NCBI RefSeq assembly: GCF_904849725.1
Contig: NC_058519.1
Coordinates: 184,625,703-184,689,702, forward strand
DNA: 64,000 nucleotides
Source of the DNA: Hordeum vulgare subsp. vulgare
Lineage: Eukaryota; Streptophyta; Magnoliopsida; Poales; Poaceae
Reading direction: 5' to 3'
Positions 1 to 12,492 of this stretch are shown here, in pieces (position 1 is the stretch's first letter; each line of letters starts with the position of its first letter). A program made the translations under genes and the position numbers. The notes beneath the pieces were generated by a model. That model had not been told where the DNA came from. It saw nothing but the letters and a program-made list of their open reading frames with translations, and made no database searches.

Positions 1-424
1 TGTGTGCCTTGCCATGAGTCTCGCAAGGGGTACAAGAGTGATCCAGGAGTGGATCATTGGACAACAGTCAAAATTATCCTTAGTAACTAGAGGAATAAAG
101 AAATGTTTCTCGATTATGGAGGTGATAAATAGTTCATCGTAAAGGGTTACATTGATGCAATCTTTGACACCAATCCGAATGACTCTGAGTAGCAAACCAG
201 ATACGTATAGTCGAGTACTCATTTGGAATAGATCCAAGTGTAGCATGGTAGTAGCATCTGTAGTATGACGTAGAGATTTACAATGTACACACGGATCTAA
301 ATGTTGGAGACCCATTGACTAAAACCTTTCTCACAAGCAAAACATGATCAAACCCCAGAACTCATTGGGTGTTAATCATATGGTGATGTGAACTAGATTA
401 TTGAGTCTAGTGCAAGTGGGAGAC
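1..424 (+). pseudogene. Copia pol 3' remnant (RNase H end)
   Basis: This is the end of a Ty1/Copia polyprotein of the Angela/WIS/BARE-1 type. Around 40-200 the translation reads like the start of the RNase H region (GVDHWTTVKIIL, then KGYIDA.FDTNPNDSE), and near 290-320 the typical end (DLNVGDPLTK) is present. The middle of RNase H is missing, so there is a large internal deletion. In-frame stops lie in GDK-stop-FIVKGY and after NPNDSE, and the last segment is frameshifted. A purine-rich polypurine tract (AAGTGGGAGA, about 414-423) ends the internal domain just before the LTR. RNase H would remove the RNA template during reverse transcription, but this copy cannot work. The rest of the element lies left of the window. 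Confidence 0.85.
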
Positions 425-3168
425 CATATGAAGTATGCCCTAAAGGCAATAATGAAGTTGTCATTATAATATTCCTTGTTCATGATAATCGTTCATTATC
501 CATGCTATAATTGTATTGGTTGGAAACTCAGATACATGTGTGGGTATTAAACACCATCGTGTCCCTAATGATCCTCTACTAGACTAGCTCGTTGATCAAA
601 GATGGCAAAGGTTTACTAACCATAGGCATGAGTTCTCATTTGACAGTGGGACCACATCATTAGGAGAATGATGTGATGGACAACAACCAATGATAAGCAT
701 AGCATGTGATCGTATCGTTAAATTTATTGCTATTGCTTTCTACATGTCAAGCATCTATTCCTAAGACCATGAGATCATGCAACTCCTTGACACCAGAGGA
801 ATGCCTTGTGTGTATCAAACTTCACGATGTACCTGGGTGATCATAAATAAGCTCTATAGGTATCTCCGACGGTGTCTGTTGGGTTGGCATGGATCGAGAA
901 TGGGATTTGTCACTCCGTACGAAGAGAGGTATCTCCGGGCCCTCTCTGTAATACAACATCACAAGAAGCTTGCGAGGAATGTGACTAAGGTGTTAGTAAC
1001 GGGATCTTGTTTTATGGAACGAGTGAAGGGACTTGCTACTAATGAGATTGAACAAGGTATGGATATACGGACGATCGAATCTTGGGCAAGTAACATACTA
1101 CTGGACAAAGGGAACGACATACAAGATTTACTGAATCCTTGGTATCGTGGTTCAACCGATAAATATCTTCATGGAATATGTAGGAACCAATATGGGCATT
1201 CAGGTCTCAGTATTGGTTATTGACCGTAGAGGTGTATGGGTCATGTCTGCATAGTTCTCGAACCCAGAGGGTCCACACGCTTAACATTCAATGACGAGAT
1301 AGTATTGTTGAGGTATATGTGTTGGTAACTGAAGGTTGTTTGGAGTCCAGGATGAGATCCTAGACATGACGAGGAGATTCAGAATGGTTTAGAGGGAAAT
1401 ATTCATATATAGGAATTTCCATTTTGGTCGCCGGAAGGAATTCAGGCATTACCGACAGAGTACCGGAGTGCCGGAAGGGTTCCAGGGTCCACCGAAAGGG
1501 GCCCACTGATGACCCACAAGTATAGGGGATCAATCATAGTCCTTTCGATAAGTAAGAGTGTCGAACCCAACGAAGAGCAGAAGGCCCTGATAAACGGTTT
1601 TCAGCAAGGTCATAACTGCAAGCACTGAAAGTAGCGGTAACAAGTGATGGTGTAGTAGGTGAAACGTAGCAGGTGAAAAGTAACAAGTAACAAGTAGTAG
1701 CAACGGTGCAGCAAAGTGGCCCAATCCCTTTTGTAGCAAGGGACAAGCCTGAACAAAGTCTTATAAGAGGAAAAACGCTCCCGAGGACACACCGGAATTT
1801 CTGTCATGCTAGTTCATCATGTTCATATGATTCGCGTTCGTTACTTTGATAGTTTGATATGTGGGTGGACCGGCGCTTGGGTACTGCCCTTACTTGGACA
1901 AGCATCCCACTTATGACTAGCCCCTCTCGCAAGCATCCGCAACTACAAAAGAAGAATTAAGACAACGTCTAACCATAGCATTAAACTAGTGGATCCAAAT
2001 CAGCCCCTTACGAAGCAACGCATAGACTGGGGTTTAAGCTTCTGTCACTCTAGCAACCCATCATATACTTACAACTCCCCAATGCCTTCCTCTAGGCCCA
2101 AATGTGGTGAAGTGTTATGTAGTCGACGTTCACATAACACCACTAGAGGAAAAGACAACATACATCATATCAAAATACCGAACGAATACCAAATTCACAT
2201 GACTATTATTAGCATGACTTATCCCATGTCCTCAGGAACAAAAGTAACTACTCACAAAGCATAATCATAATCATGGTCAGAGATGTAATGAGTACCATCA
2301 TGGATCTGAACATAAACTCTTCCACCAAGTAATCCAACTAGCATCAACTACAAAGAGTAATCAACACTACTAGCAACCATACAAGTACCAATCGGAGTCG
2401 CGAGACGGAGATTGGTTACAAGAGATGAACTAGGGTTTGGAGATGAGATGGCTTGATGAAGATGTTCATGGTGACGAGTCCCCTCCGATGAGAGGAGTGT
2501 TGGTGATGACGATGGAGCCGATTTCCCCCTCCGAGAGGGAAGTTTCCCCGATAGGATCGTCCTGCCGGAGCTCTAGATTGGTTCTGCTCAAGTTCCGCCT
2601 TGTGGTGGCGGAGAATCCACGAAAAAGCTCCGCCCTGATTTTTTCCTGGACGAAACCCTTCATATAGCAAAAGAGGGGGGCCAGTGGGCCACCAGGATGC
2701 CCACAAGCCGTGTTGCCGTGGCTAGGGGGGTAGGCCGCGGCTACCAGGCTTGTGGGCCCCTGGCAGCTCCCCTCTGGTACTTCTTTCACCCAATATTTTT
2801 TATATATTCCCAAAAAATTCCACGTTGATTTTCAGGGCATTTGGAGTTGTGCAGAATAGAGGACTCATACTTGCTCCTTTTCGAGTCCAGAATTCCAGTT
2901 GCCGGTATTCTCCCTCTTCAAATAAACCTTGCAAAATAAGAGAGAAATGCATAAATATGGTACCACAAAGTATAATAACTGTCCATAAAGCGATAAATAT
3001 CAACATGAAAGCATGATGTAAAATGGATGTATCACCCACCTGCCCTGGAGGGACCACACGGGCTGATAGGGGTGTAGATGCACTCCCCCTCTCATAGCTA
3101 TACATCTCCATAGATTGATCATGGGTGCACGTAGATTTTTTTTCCTTCTCATGCAACCTTCCCCAACA
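425..3168 (+). mobile_element. Copia 3' LTR (Angela/WIS/BARE-1 type), split by a solo LTR
   Basis: The LTR starts right after the polypurine tract at about 425 with a decayed version of the family start (…AAGTATGCCC) and ends at 3168 with the typical CCCCAACA. It is interrupted from 1507 to 3034 by a Gypsy solo LTR, and 3035-3168 continues it. Compared with family copies as I remember them, there is also an internal deletion in the right part: the GGAGGGACCACACGGGCTGA segment runs almost directly into the terminal segment near 3072. The element start lies outside the window, so the outer target duplication cannot be checked. The reading frame at 777-1223 lies inside this LTR and has no support as a gene. 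Confidence 0.85.
1507..3034 (-). mobile_element. Solo Gypsy LTR, minus orientation, TSD CCCAC
   Basis: This 1,528-bp LTR reads on the minus strand from TGATACATCC (3034 inward) to …TTGTGGGTCATCA (1507). It is flanked by identical 5-bp duplications, CCCAC at 1502-1506 and CCCAC at 3035-3039. It matches the abundant Triticeae Gypsy LTR type that begins TGATACGTCCATTTTGCATC (Sabrina/Fatima group; I am not sure of the exact name). There is no internal domain, so it is a solo LTR left by recombination between two LTRs of one element. It sits inside a Copia LTR, so it is younger than that element. Confidence 0.9.
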
Positions 3169-6100
3169 ACAGTTTGTTTCGAAACCTTAGAAGCCACGAA
3201 AAATAAAATCTACACAAACCAATTAGAGGTGTCTAACTTAGTTTGGCAGGATGGCATGTGATGTGGTATGTCCATTGTCATAATAATTTTATTATGTATG
3301 AGATGGATATATAATGTAAGTTAATTAACATGACATGTGTGTCATGATTCGACATGATGGCGGGAGACAGATGACTTCACTTTTAATGACTAGCGTGTCA
3401 ACGTTGTTGTCATGCATTAATTTTATTAGATATAGTGATAGAAATATTGTTTGATGCATCGTCAATACGGTGTCAAGTTTTGCGAAGGAGGACACTATCG
3501 AAGATGATGAAAGTAAAGAAAAAAGACTTCTTGGTTGCAAAGGGCTATACCATATCATGGTACTATGAATTCCCTAAGATGTTTATCCCTATTGATGCTC
3601 CTTTCTAATTATGTGGTAATTGCTCTTATTAGACTAGTCTCTCACTTTCAAATATCAAGTAGTTAGTGTTCTCTTAAGTGTAGCACCATTAAAACATGTA
3701 TCTTTTTGGGGTGCCACATGGTTGCATGGGCACGAACAATTAGAGAAGTGTAAGGCGGGTGAGGTCAGACCTCGCAACAAGATCACTTGGTTGTCTTTAA
3801 GTTCAAGCATGATAGTCCTGAGCTCGGAACATGTACATCAAAAGATGAACAATAGTCACATATAAATGTTATCAGTAAGTTGGCGTACTAATTTAAATTC
3901 CCATCATGAGATGATGATTCTATGGCGAGGGATCAAAATGTGGATCTTGGATTATTCACATCAGTTATGCGAGATATTGATTCAAGTGGAAGTGTACTTT
4001 AGAACTCAAATTCTTTGAATCTTATTGCAATTAATTATTGGACATTTTCCAAATGTAAATTGCACTATTGTGGAAGAATATTCGCTCTGTTTCCACCTTC
4101 CCTGTTGAAAAATGCATAAGGTATAAATTACCTAGTTAAAACTTTAAGATTGATAACGTAATGTGAGATTTTCGTCCAGAGTGTCAAGTAGGACTTTGTC
4201 ATATTGCATACTTTCAATGTTCTCCCGCTGATGCTATGGATGATGTCACTCGCCTCCTTCAATCCAAAAGCTAGAATTCTTGTATAGTCAAGTGTAATAT
4301 GTTTGCTTCTGTGAGACTCTAACTTCGAAAGTTTGGGATAGTTATGTGATATTCATGGAGGACAAAACTAGTTTTCGGATACAAAGAAAGGCCAAAAGAT
4401 ATGATATATTCAAAGAAATGTTTTTTTGCAAATATTAGTAAAGTGTTCACTATGCATCGGACTGATAAAAGATGGGCTCCAGAAGAACACTATTCATATG
4501 ATGATGGTAAATAAAAATAACAACTTAAAGAGAATGGACAAGTCTAAAGGGTGTTTGTGAGACTTACACGCCTAGGAAATCCAGGGATAACTCCACTCTA
4601 AGAAGTTGGGTGCTTATTCTGTGAGTAGGAGAAATACTAAAAGTAAAACTATTAGAAGTGTGAAGGCAAAAAGATATAAGACTGGAAGGTCCATCTCAGG
4701 TATGAATGCCATACAAGTTATTGACATATAAGAGGCTGATCAAAGAGTTAATTATTGGGAATTATGGTTAAACTGTTTGTCACTTATTCTAATTAGAAAG
4801 GCACTCATTCGATTGCATTCTGTTGCAACTCGATGCAAGAACTTCTATGACCTAACAGACTAGCCAGTAATGAGGTTTTGGATACATGCTGGGACCATAG
4901 TAAAGGTTACTATAGTTTTCACCGGTGTATTATCTCTGTATTTATATCCCTAATTCATTTTATAGTTCATACACTCTCGCACATTGCATAATGTTTTATT
5001 GCGAGAAGGTTGTTCATAAGATAACAATTCTTGTTCATTTTTATAAATAACATAAAGGCCATGCTTCCATCATGAATGGGATGTATATTAAGAATATTGA
5101 TGACAATGGAATACATCCATAAAAATGACGCTAAATGTCACAAGCTTAATAGAATACAACATATGTGTGGCACCACCCTTTTTGTCACATTGGAGAAACC
5201 CCCATGAAGAAATTCCATATTGATGGATTTTGAATTCATTTGAATATGAATCATCTGACAATTGCCACTTTTGTCCAAAGTATGTGACTGAAATACCATT
5301 AACATGCCATAAGGAACAATTAAACTTACTGGTAATCATACATTTTAATGTAAGTAACCCAATAAGTGTTGTTGCTAGTGGTGAATTTATCAATATTAGT
5401 AATGTCACAACTGGATATCTAAGTATTTGCTTAATGATACATAAGTCTGGATCCTTTGAAGCAGTTAAAAAGGTTTCCAGAATGAAGTAGAAATTATTCA
5501 AACAAGAAAATTATGTTTCTGGAACTATACGGTGGAAATAATATTTGAGTTACACGTTTAGCGGATGTCTAATGAGTCGCGAAATTTTTTTCATAACTTA
5601 AACCGCCCGAACACCAATGTGAATGAAATATCCGAGAAGATTTAATCAAAGCATATACGACATGGTAAGATAAAAAATGACATCAATAAATTTTCCATTT
5701 TTCCTTTTAAAGTAATGTTTTAGAGATTGTTTCCTTTACATTGAAAAAGCGCCATCAGATGTGTTGAAATGATGCCATGGTATGGTACACCCTACCTTGT
5801 TTTGTCTTTTCTTAACATTTCGGAAATAATACATATGTAAAATGTGTACAAACCTATTCCAAATTTGACAAATGATACTTTTAGGTTATACCAAATTGTT
5901 GGGCATTCCTCCATCATGATGTCATGGTAAAAGGTTTGCCATAAAGAGTGGTATGATTTTTGAAGAAAATGTTTATTGCGAAAGAGTGAGTGGGAGGACG
6001 GTGCAATTCGACAAACCCGATGAGATTATAGTGTCTTCGTCATGAGGTGAAACGAAAGAAACCTTGGAATTAATTTCACAGTTTCCTACTCTAACTAATA

Positions 6101-7699
6101 AGGAAGCATCTACATGAGATGTATAGACTTCACTCGTTGTTGTAGCTGAACCACGTCGGGAAAACTCATGCAAAGCTCTAAGCCTCTATATTTATTTTAT
6201 TATTTTCACGTAACCCGTCTCATATGGCTGAAGTTGTTCCATAGTGTTATGTTGTCCTTTTAGGTCCTAATTTAGAACCTTGCATTGCTTTCATGTGCTA
6301 GTTGTATATTTTCTGTTGGTTCTCTTTGTCTCATAGGCAATCGTGACAAGTTGCAAGTGTGAGTACCTCTCTAGCTACGAAATTTATTTTGCTATAAATC
6401 CAGAAATAATTTCTTGTGGGTTTGTTTTCCCGTTCCATTTTAATTTTTATTAATATCCTTCCATTTGGCATGTTTGTGTTGGACGACGTCCTTACTCATT
6501 TCCACTTTTAGAATTTCCTAAATTATCCACACTTTAGTGTAGTTAAACCTTTCATATCTCATTTTTATGTCATGGGGGCCTATTGAAAGGAGTTGGTATT
6601 TGTCTTATGGTCTAGGATTTGCTATCGAAGTACATATCTAAACATGCTACTGATATTTTCTAAATCCAATACATTGATCATTTCTTCTTCAACATGCGCT
6701 AAACCCCACTGGTTTTGTGCATGTAAATTTTAGTAATTATTTTCCATCTCTATTATTGATTATAACGATGCACCTCCTTTGTTTAGTGTAAATTCATCTC
6801 TTAATTTCATATTCTCTACTATAATATCTTTCAAATTGATCATCCTTCATACTAGGTGTTATTAGTTTATTCTACTTACAAGCTTCAATGGCTTCTTCAT
6901 TTCTATCGATATCTTCTTTGCCAAAGGTATTTATTATCCTTCAAATTTTGACATTCACTATGGGTTACATGTTAGTGCTTCGTGATTTTTAGCTCATTTT
7001 GTTGGGATTAGTAGAAGGTGTCTTACCTTTAGCATATTGACCCAACCAACAAGCATCGAGGTGTGTGCGTTCTTGATTGGGACTACAGTGGAGGAAAAGT
7101 GTTGTAGCATTGAGCTTCTTGATCAACAAGTCTCCTTTTGAACAACACTTTCTCTTGCATTTTATTTTCTATCCCACCTATTTCCTTATGTTTAAATGGA
7201 TTATTCCAACATCTTTGCATGGGAGAACTTCATATATTCATGGATAGGCACCGAGATATGCCAAGTCATTTTACAAATTAACGTAATATGTGGGTAACAT
7301 ATCCACCCTCCATCCCGGCATCAACTTGCGTGGGCACTACTTATTTATTCACATTTTTATCATATACAAAAATTATTCCTAACCAAATACACCTATTGCC
7401 CCCCACCATTGTTCTTCACATGTCATGCATGGCAGGCATGGCAAGCATTTGATAGCCCACACACACTCTCTCTCTTTCTTCATATAATAAACCCGAATTC
7501 TTATTTCACATTTGCTAAATTAAATTTACCATATCTTTTATATCACAAGTTTGTTTCAAAATAACTTATATATTTGAACTCCTCGCGCCAACACCTTCAG
7601 AACTACCAATCTTGGATAAATTTCAGTCATGTTTAAATTTCAATGTTTCACATTCCATATATCGAATGAACCTGTTTCACTTCAAAATGTGAAACAAAC
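3169..7699. other. AT-rich stretch, no gene recognised
   Basis: About 4.5 kb of AT-rich sequence with stops in every frame. I recognise no transposon termini, protein motif or RNA gene. The longest frames (5088-5501 minus and 5230-5490 plus, which overlap on opposite strands) show no family motif, no splice context I trust and no codon signal. It is most likely very old, degraded repeat DNA. Confidence 0.4.
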
Positions 7700-8690
7700 C
7701 TATTCGATATAATATTTGAAAGATGTACTGTTGAAATAGATGTTATTTTTGTGAAACAAACAAGTGCAAAGTAAAATGTAAATTCTAAACCATGAAACTG
7801 TAACTACAGAAAGTGAAATTATAATGTATCATTGTGGAACTAGTTAATTTGAAATATATAGCAGTTTATTCCAAAATAGGAATGGTTATTTGCAATATGT
7901 GAAATTGAAATAGATGTGATTTTTGTGAAACAAACTAGTGGAATGTGAAATGTAGGTTCTGGTTTGTGAAATAGTAACCACATAAAGTGAAATTATAATG
8001 TATCAATGTGAAACCAATTATTTGGAAATGTGATTTGTTTATTTCAAAAAGAGAAAGAGGTTTTGTGGGAAAAGTGCAATTGAAACAAGATAGTGAAAAA
8101 TGAAATGTAGGTTCTGAATTGTGAAAAAGTAACCACACAAAGTGAAATGTAATGTATCATTGTAAAATTGATTATTTTGAATTGTGAAATAAGTTATTTG
8201 AAAAATGTGCAATTGAATAGATGTTATTTTTGTGAAACTAGACATTGAAGAAATGAAATGTAGGTTCTGAGAGTGAAAAGCAAGATGAAACTGAAATGTC
8301 AACTTGTGAAATTGATCTTTTGGAAATGCGTAACAATTTATTTCAAAAGAGGGAATATGTTATTTCAGAAATTGGGTAATTGAAATATATGTGATATTTA
8401 TTAAGCAATCTAGTGAAAAGTGAAATGTAGGTTTTGAATTGTGAAAGACAAATTATATAAAGTGCATTGTGATGTATTATTGTAAAACTAATTATTTGAA
8501 AATGTGTAATAGTTTATTTCAAAAGAGTGAAGTATGTTATTTTAAAAATGTGCAATTTAAATAGATTTATTGTTTTTGAAACAAGACAATGAAATGTGAA
8601 ATGTAGGTTCTGAATTGTGAAATACTGGATACAGAAAGTGAAATTGAATGTATGATTGTCAAACATATGTTCGAATTTAAATATGGTTGA
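7700..8690. repeat. Tandem array, about six diverged units of ~155-175 bp
   Basis: A phrase close to GTGAAATGTAGGTTCTG recurs near 7771, 7945, 8101, 8254, 8421 and 8596. Each is followed by GTGAAA…AAAGTGAAATTATAATGTATCATTG-like sequence and then …TTTGGAAATGTG…TTTATTTCAAAA. Spacing is about 174, 155, 153, 167 and 175 bp, so the units are diverged and carry indels. Each unit also holds several GTGAAA/TTTCA words. On the minus strand the units translate to recurring NLHF(T/I)FH strings; I read this as a by-product of the repeat, not as a protein. Confidence 0.75.
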
Positions 8691-8913
8691 AAAATATCCA
8701 AGATTCATCTCAGTTTAAAGGTTATGGTGCAAGGAGATAAAATGTATAAAAAGTTTCAAATACATATATATGGTTTAAAACTATAAGTGTGTTTCGAATT
8801 AGCCAAAGTGAAAGAGATAGTTGGATTCATTGTGCGGTAAAAGAGATATATAATGGTTCTGGTACATTACGACCATGCATGCATATGAAGTGCAATGGTG
8901 GGAGCCAGCTGGT

Positions 8914-8958
8914 GAAGAGAGAGAGAGAGAGAGAGTGAGTGAGTGAGAGAGAGAGAGC
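8914..8958. repeat. GA / GAGT microsatellite
   Basis: An uninterrupted GA run, then three GAGT units, then GA again. Confidence 0.95.
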
Positions 8959-10607
8959 AGAAATATAAAGGTGGAAAATCAAAGAAAGAAGTACAATATA
9001 AAGATACTTGGTCCACAGTGTGCTAGATGGCAGCTCCGTATTGTAGCCCACCTTCCCGGTACCTAGTATCAACATTTAATTTTCCACTCTCCATTGAGCT
9101 AGTTAGGTTTTGAAGAATGTGACGAAGGAGGGAAATATTTGATTTCTACAGAAGTCTTTTTTTCTCCCTAGCCCACCTGGCAGTGACGAGTGAAGTTGCG
9201 TATCAAGAATTACAGTCATGAAAAGGAGCTTAGAAGGTTGTTTCTTGTCACCATTTTTTCCCACGAAAGAAACCTTGTGTTGGATTCACATTCCTACATA
9301 CTGTGATTTACCATCATTCTTGAGAGAGAACAAACCTTCTTCCAATAGAGACATTAATCCATATTATTGTGTATTTTTTAAATTCCATTATATCAACTAT
9401 GTTTATTGCTATCTCGATCTGTGCTTGGATAATAGGATTAATGTGCTTCGCACTAGTGACTCCCGTGTTTTATCTCCATGCATTTTTGGTTTTGGCGTAT
9501 TATTCCTCAGATGCAGTTACTATTTATACAAAAGTTCAACATAAGCATTTACTTGCAAATAACTGCTGCTCCAAGTCGAGAATTGCTTGTTTGAAGAGAG
9601 GAAACGGGATATCTGGTCTTGCCTCTTCGTATTCTCTTCTAAATGGGCCAGGTAAAGCGAGACATCAATGTGTCATATAAGATCCAGGCAGGTAGAGGGG
9701 CATAAACCCGCATTTGATGGCACCTTATTAAAAATATAATAAACCCAAGTGTGCCTTTTTGATTCCATATGGGCATAGACATTTACAAAAAGAAAAGCCA
9801 ACCATTGAAAATATTCAATATTTCGAAATAAGCTACGCTGGGAACACTTTTTTTTGCAAATAACTCTGGGTTTGACCTCAGACCTTGTACCATTTCGCGC
9901 AACAATGAAATTAGTAGCTTATAAAATTTACCACCCACCACCACCTTTTGTAGCGCCGAAGCTGATCTAGCGGTGCATCCAAGCTAGAAAGAGAGATGGG
10001 GGTTGAACCTAAATATAGAGAAGATGTGGGCTAAGTAGGAGCCGCTAGAGCTCTGACAATTCCTGGGGCATCGAACGTTCCAAGCGGCGGCCCTGGATTG
10101 GCCGGTCACCATGACGACATCGAGGGTGCAGAATGGTGGGGCATGTCCAAGGGGGTTGTCGGCTGATGAAGGAGATGGTTGCAGCATGGGGTTGCTTCTC
10201 GTGGTAGGAGGGGCAGAACGGGGTAGATTGAGGGGATTCTCAGCATGGCAGAACTGCCCTCTATATGTCGCGAGGTGAATCCCGATCCCGCCCCACTTGA
10301 ACACGCGAATATGTGACCTTTGTAAATGAAAGTTCATTAGACAGTCGATCCAATGTGTGAAATGATCTAATCCTATATCCAATAGTCAATATTGCATAGA
10401 AAAAGCAATCAAAAGGAAGAAATTTCCTTAGCTCTCAGAAGCCTTAATTTCTTGCAATCCTCTAATTGTGGCATATAATGAGCGACCAATAGTTTGACTC
10501 ATTCCATCTTCTCATTAAAATCCTAAACAACAAAACATCATTACCGGAATAATAATTATAATTGTGTTAAATAGTGCCGTCATAAATCATACTTATCTAC
10601 TAACACG
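8959..10607. other. Unclassified stretch between microsatellite and MITEs
   Basis: No gene is supported here. Frames at 9218-9544 and 9369-9680 overlap and encode short hydrophobic stretches without family motifs. A minus-strand frame at 9984-10382 lies in a GC-richer patch but shows no domain. The only recognisable segment is the ~70-bp F-box-linked match at 9855-9923, listed separately. Confidence 0.4.
9855..9923 (-). repeat. ~70-bp segment shared with the F-box pseudogene flank
   Basis: This segment closely matches 19836-19906 in the same orientation, including the identical core CCATTTCGCGCAACA and the end TAGTAGCTTATA. On the minus strand both could encode related peptides: LREMVQGLRSNPELFAKK here, and LREMAQGVRSDKELFARK next to the F-box pseudogene. 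It may be a fragment of a second, older copy of that gene, or a shared repeat. Confidence 0.55.
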
Positions 10608-10757
10608 TACTCCCTCCGTTTCAAAATATAAGTCTTTGTAGAGATCCCACTATGGACAACATACAGATGTATATAGATATACTTTAGAGTGTAGGTTCAC
10701 TCATTTTAGTCTCTATGTAGTTCGTAGTGGAACCTTTAAAAAAGACTTATATAAAAA
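10608..10757 (+). mobile_element. Stowaway MITE, right end missing
   Basis: The left end is TA + CTCCCTCCGTT, the standard Stowaway (Tc1/Mariner-type) terminus, followed by the common Triticeae body …AAAATATAAGTCTTTGTAGAG. An inner imperfect inverted repeat is visible (AGTCTTTGTAGAGATCCCACTA against TAGTGGAACC…AAAGACTT). The expected right end (…AACGGAGGGAG + TA) is absent: the sequence switches at about 10757 into the next MITE. It has no coding capacity and would need a transposase supplied in trans. Confidence 0.8.
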
Positions 10758-10759
10758 CT

Positions 10760-11124
10760 CTATTCATCACCCAGGATGTAGAATAGTTTGTTCTTCACCC
10801 AAGATAATCTTGCGATCAATCTAAAAATAAATTACATTTAAAATTCAAATAATTACATTTATATTGAATCACTATGTAAAATTTAACAAAAGAAAAACAA
10901 AAATATAGGTCACAAGACGACGAAAAATTTGAGTATATTTTGCACTATTTTCGTATGCTCGTAATTTTATGTGACATAAAATATTTTTATGTTGATTATA
11001 TATTTTTACAGTCTTTTTTTAAGTATAAAATAAGATAAAATTTACGGGGCGTAAAATTATTGTGTATTGACGTTAAAATAAAGGGGGTAAAGAATAACTA
11101 TTGCTCATACAGGATGACGAATAG
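10760..11124. mobile_element. 365-bp MITE with ~40-bp terminal inverted repeats
   Basis: The left end (CTATTCATCACCCAGGATG…) and the reverse complement of the right end (CTATTCGTCATCCTGTATG…) align over about 40 bp with several mismatches. The interior is AT-rich and non-coding. I could not find a convincing target-site duplication, so the superfamily (Mutator- or Mariner-like) stays open. It directly abuts the broken right side of the Stowaway element and ends just before a CA/TA microsatellite. Confidence 0.65.
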
Positions 11125-11133
11125 TGCGACCCT

Positions 11134-11204
<71 letters not shown>

Positions 11205-11221
11205 TATATGAATATATATAT
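11134..11221. repeat. CA then TA microsatellite
   Basis: A CA run is followed by a long TA run and two TGAATATA variants. It lies directly against the terminal repeat that starts at 11222. Confidence 0.95.
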
Positions 11222-11333
11222 AGGAAAATGGGATAGTACTCCTAGGAGTATGTACTCCTAGCCACATGTCCTTTTCTGATTTTGGGTTTGTCAACCGTGC
11301 GTGGGAGTAAAAATCCTGCTTAAAAGCTAGGTT

Positions 11334-11545
11334 CACTAGTGGGGACAGGGCCTATAGTCCCGGTCCGTAAGGGGCTTTAGTCCCGGTTCACCAACTGGGA
11401 CCAAAGGGGCGGGACTAAAGGCCTAACCTTTAGTCCCGGCCCTGTTCCAAGCCGGGACCAAAGGTGCTCCACGTGGGCGCCTCGGAGCGCCCTCAGGGGC
11501 AGGCCCTTTAGTCCCGGTCTTTACACGGACCGGGACTAAAGAGTT
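11334..11545. promoter_or_regulatory. CACTA subterminal repeat region, 3' side of genes
   Basis: This holds several direct and inverted copies of TTTAGTCCCGGT and CCGGGACTAAAG that can form short hairpins. In En/Spm elements such clustered subterminal motifs bind the element's own protein and are needed for excision. That role is inferred here. Confidence 0.6.
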
Positions 11546-11759
11546 TCAGAATTTATTTATTTTTTGGTTTTAGGGTTTTAGGGTTTAGGTGTTCGGAAGA
11601 TTAACGTGATGCCTCGTTTGGTGTTCGGGAATTAGTTTTCATATAATTCTAAATAGAAATAATTACGCATATATATAAGATTAACTTATCTTACAAGCGA
11701 GCATATATATACAATTATATGGAGATCTGAATTATCGGGACTAGAGCCCGTCTATTCGA

Positions 11760-12444
11760 TTACATGGACCAACATATGTAATGGCCCCTAGCTACACTAA
11801 ATCGTCCTTTGTCATCTATAGCTTCCGTCCCCAGAAAGGTCGCAAGCTCCTCTGCAACAGCAATCGCGCGTTGCTCTTGTAGGGACTTCTTCCTCATGAC
11901 CATGTACTATATAAGAAGAGGAGATGAATATGAATATCAATCATGATAACAAAGAATGACGGGTAAAAATAGAGGTGTGAATGTTCATTGCTTACGTCGA
12001 ATCTGTGATCCTTGTGCTCAGAGGTAAACGTGCGAATGGTCTCGCAAACATAGTATCCGCATAGATGCGTCCCCCGTGGCTGCTGGTCGCACTTTACGAG
12101 AATAGAATATATATAATCAAAACAATAATCTAGCATCATAAATGTATTGAAAATAGAAGTATATCATACTACTACTCACCTGAGCCGCTCTAAAGGTCAG
12201 CTTCTCAGGCTCGATACCGGGAGTCACGCACTTGAACCGCTTCCAAACCCTGCCCGACAAGGATAATGATTTGCTAAGTTTTTCATTAATTGATATATCA
12301 GAAAATCATCGAAAGAGACCAATAAAGCGCAAGAATGATTGAAATTACCCTTGGAACTGTTCCAAGGGTCTCGATAATGGGTCGAAGGCATCAACTCTTC
12401 CCTTATCAATTTGAATGTCCAACAGAATCCAATGGAAGCTGCAC

Positions 12445-12492
<48 letters not shown>

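Noticed and set aside
777..1223. 148-codon open frame on the plus strand
   Set aside because: It lies wholly inside a Copia LTR and shows no protein family signal.
5088..5501. 137-codon minus frame overlapping an 86-codon plus frame (5230-5490)
   Set aside because: Opposite-strand overlapping frames in AT-rich DNA, with no motifs, start context or neighbours that support a gene.
7935..8708. Three minus frames with recurring NLHFTFH-like strings, resembling a repeat protein
   Set aside because: The peptide repeats follow directly from the DNA tandem array; frames are broken and have no start or promoter support.
9369..9680. Frame with hydrophobic stretches that look like membrane segments
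   Set aside because: AT-rich sequence often gives hydrophobic residues; a second frame overlaps it and no family motif is present.
11073..11336. Frames encoding IYIYIY or THTHTH runs (also at 12335-12616 and 18829-19131)
   Set aside because: They are translations of TA and CA/TG microsatellites.
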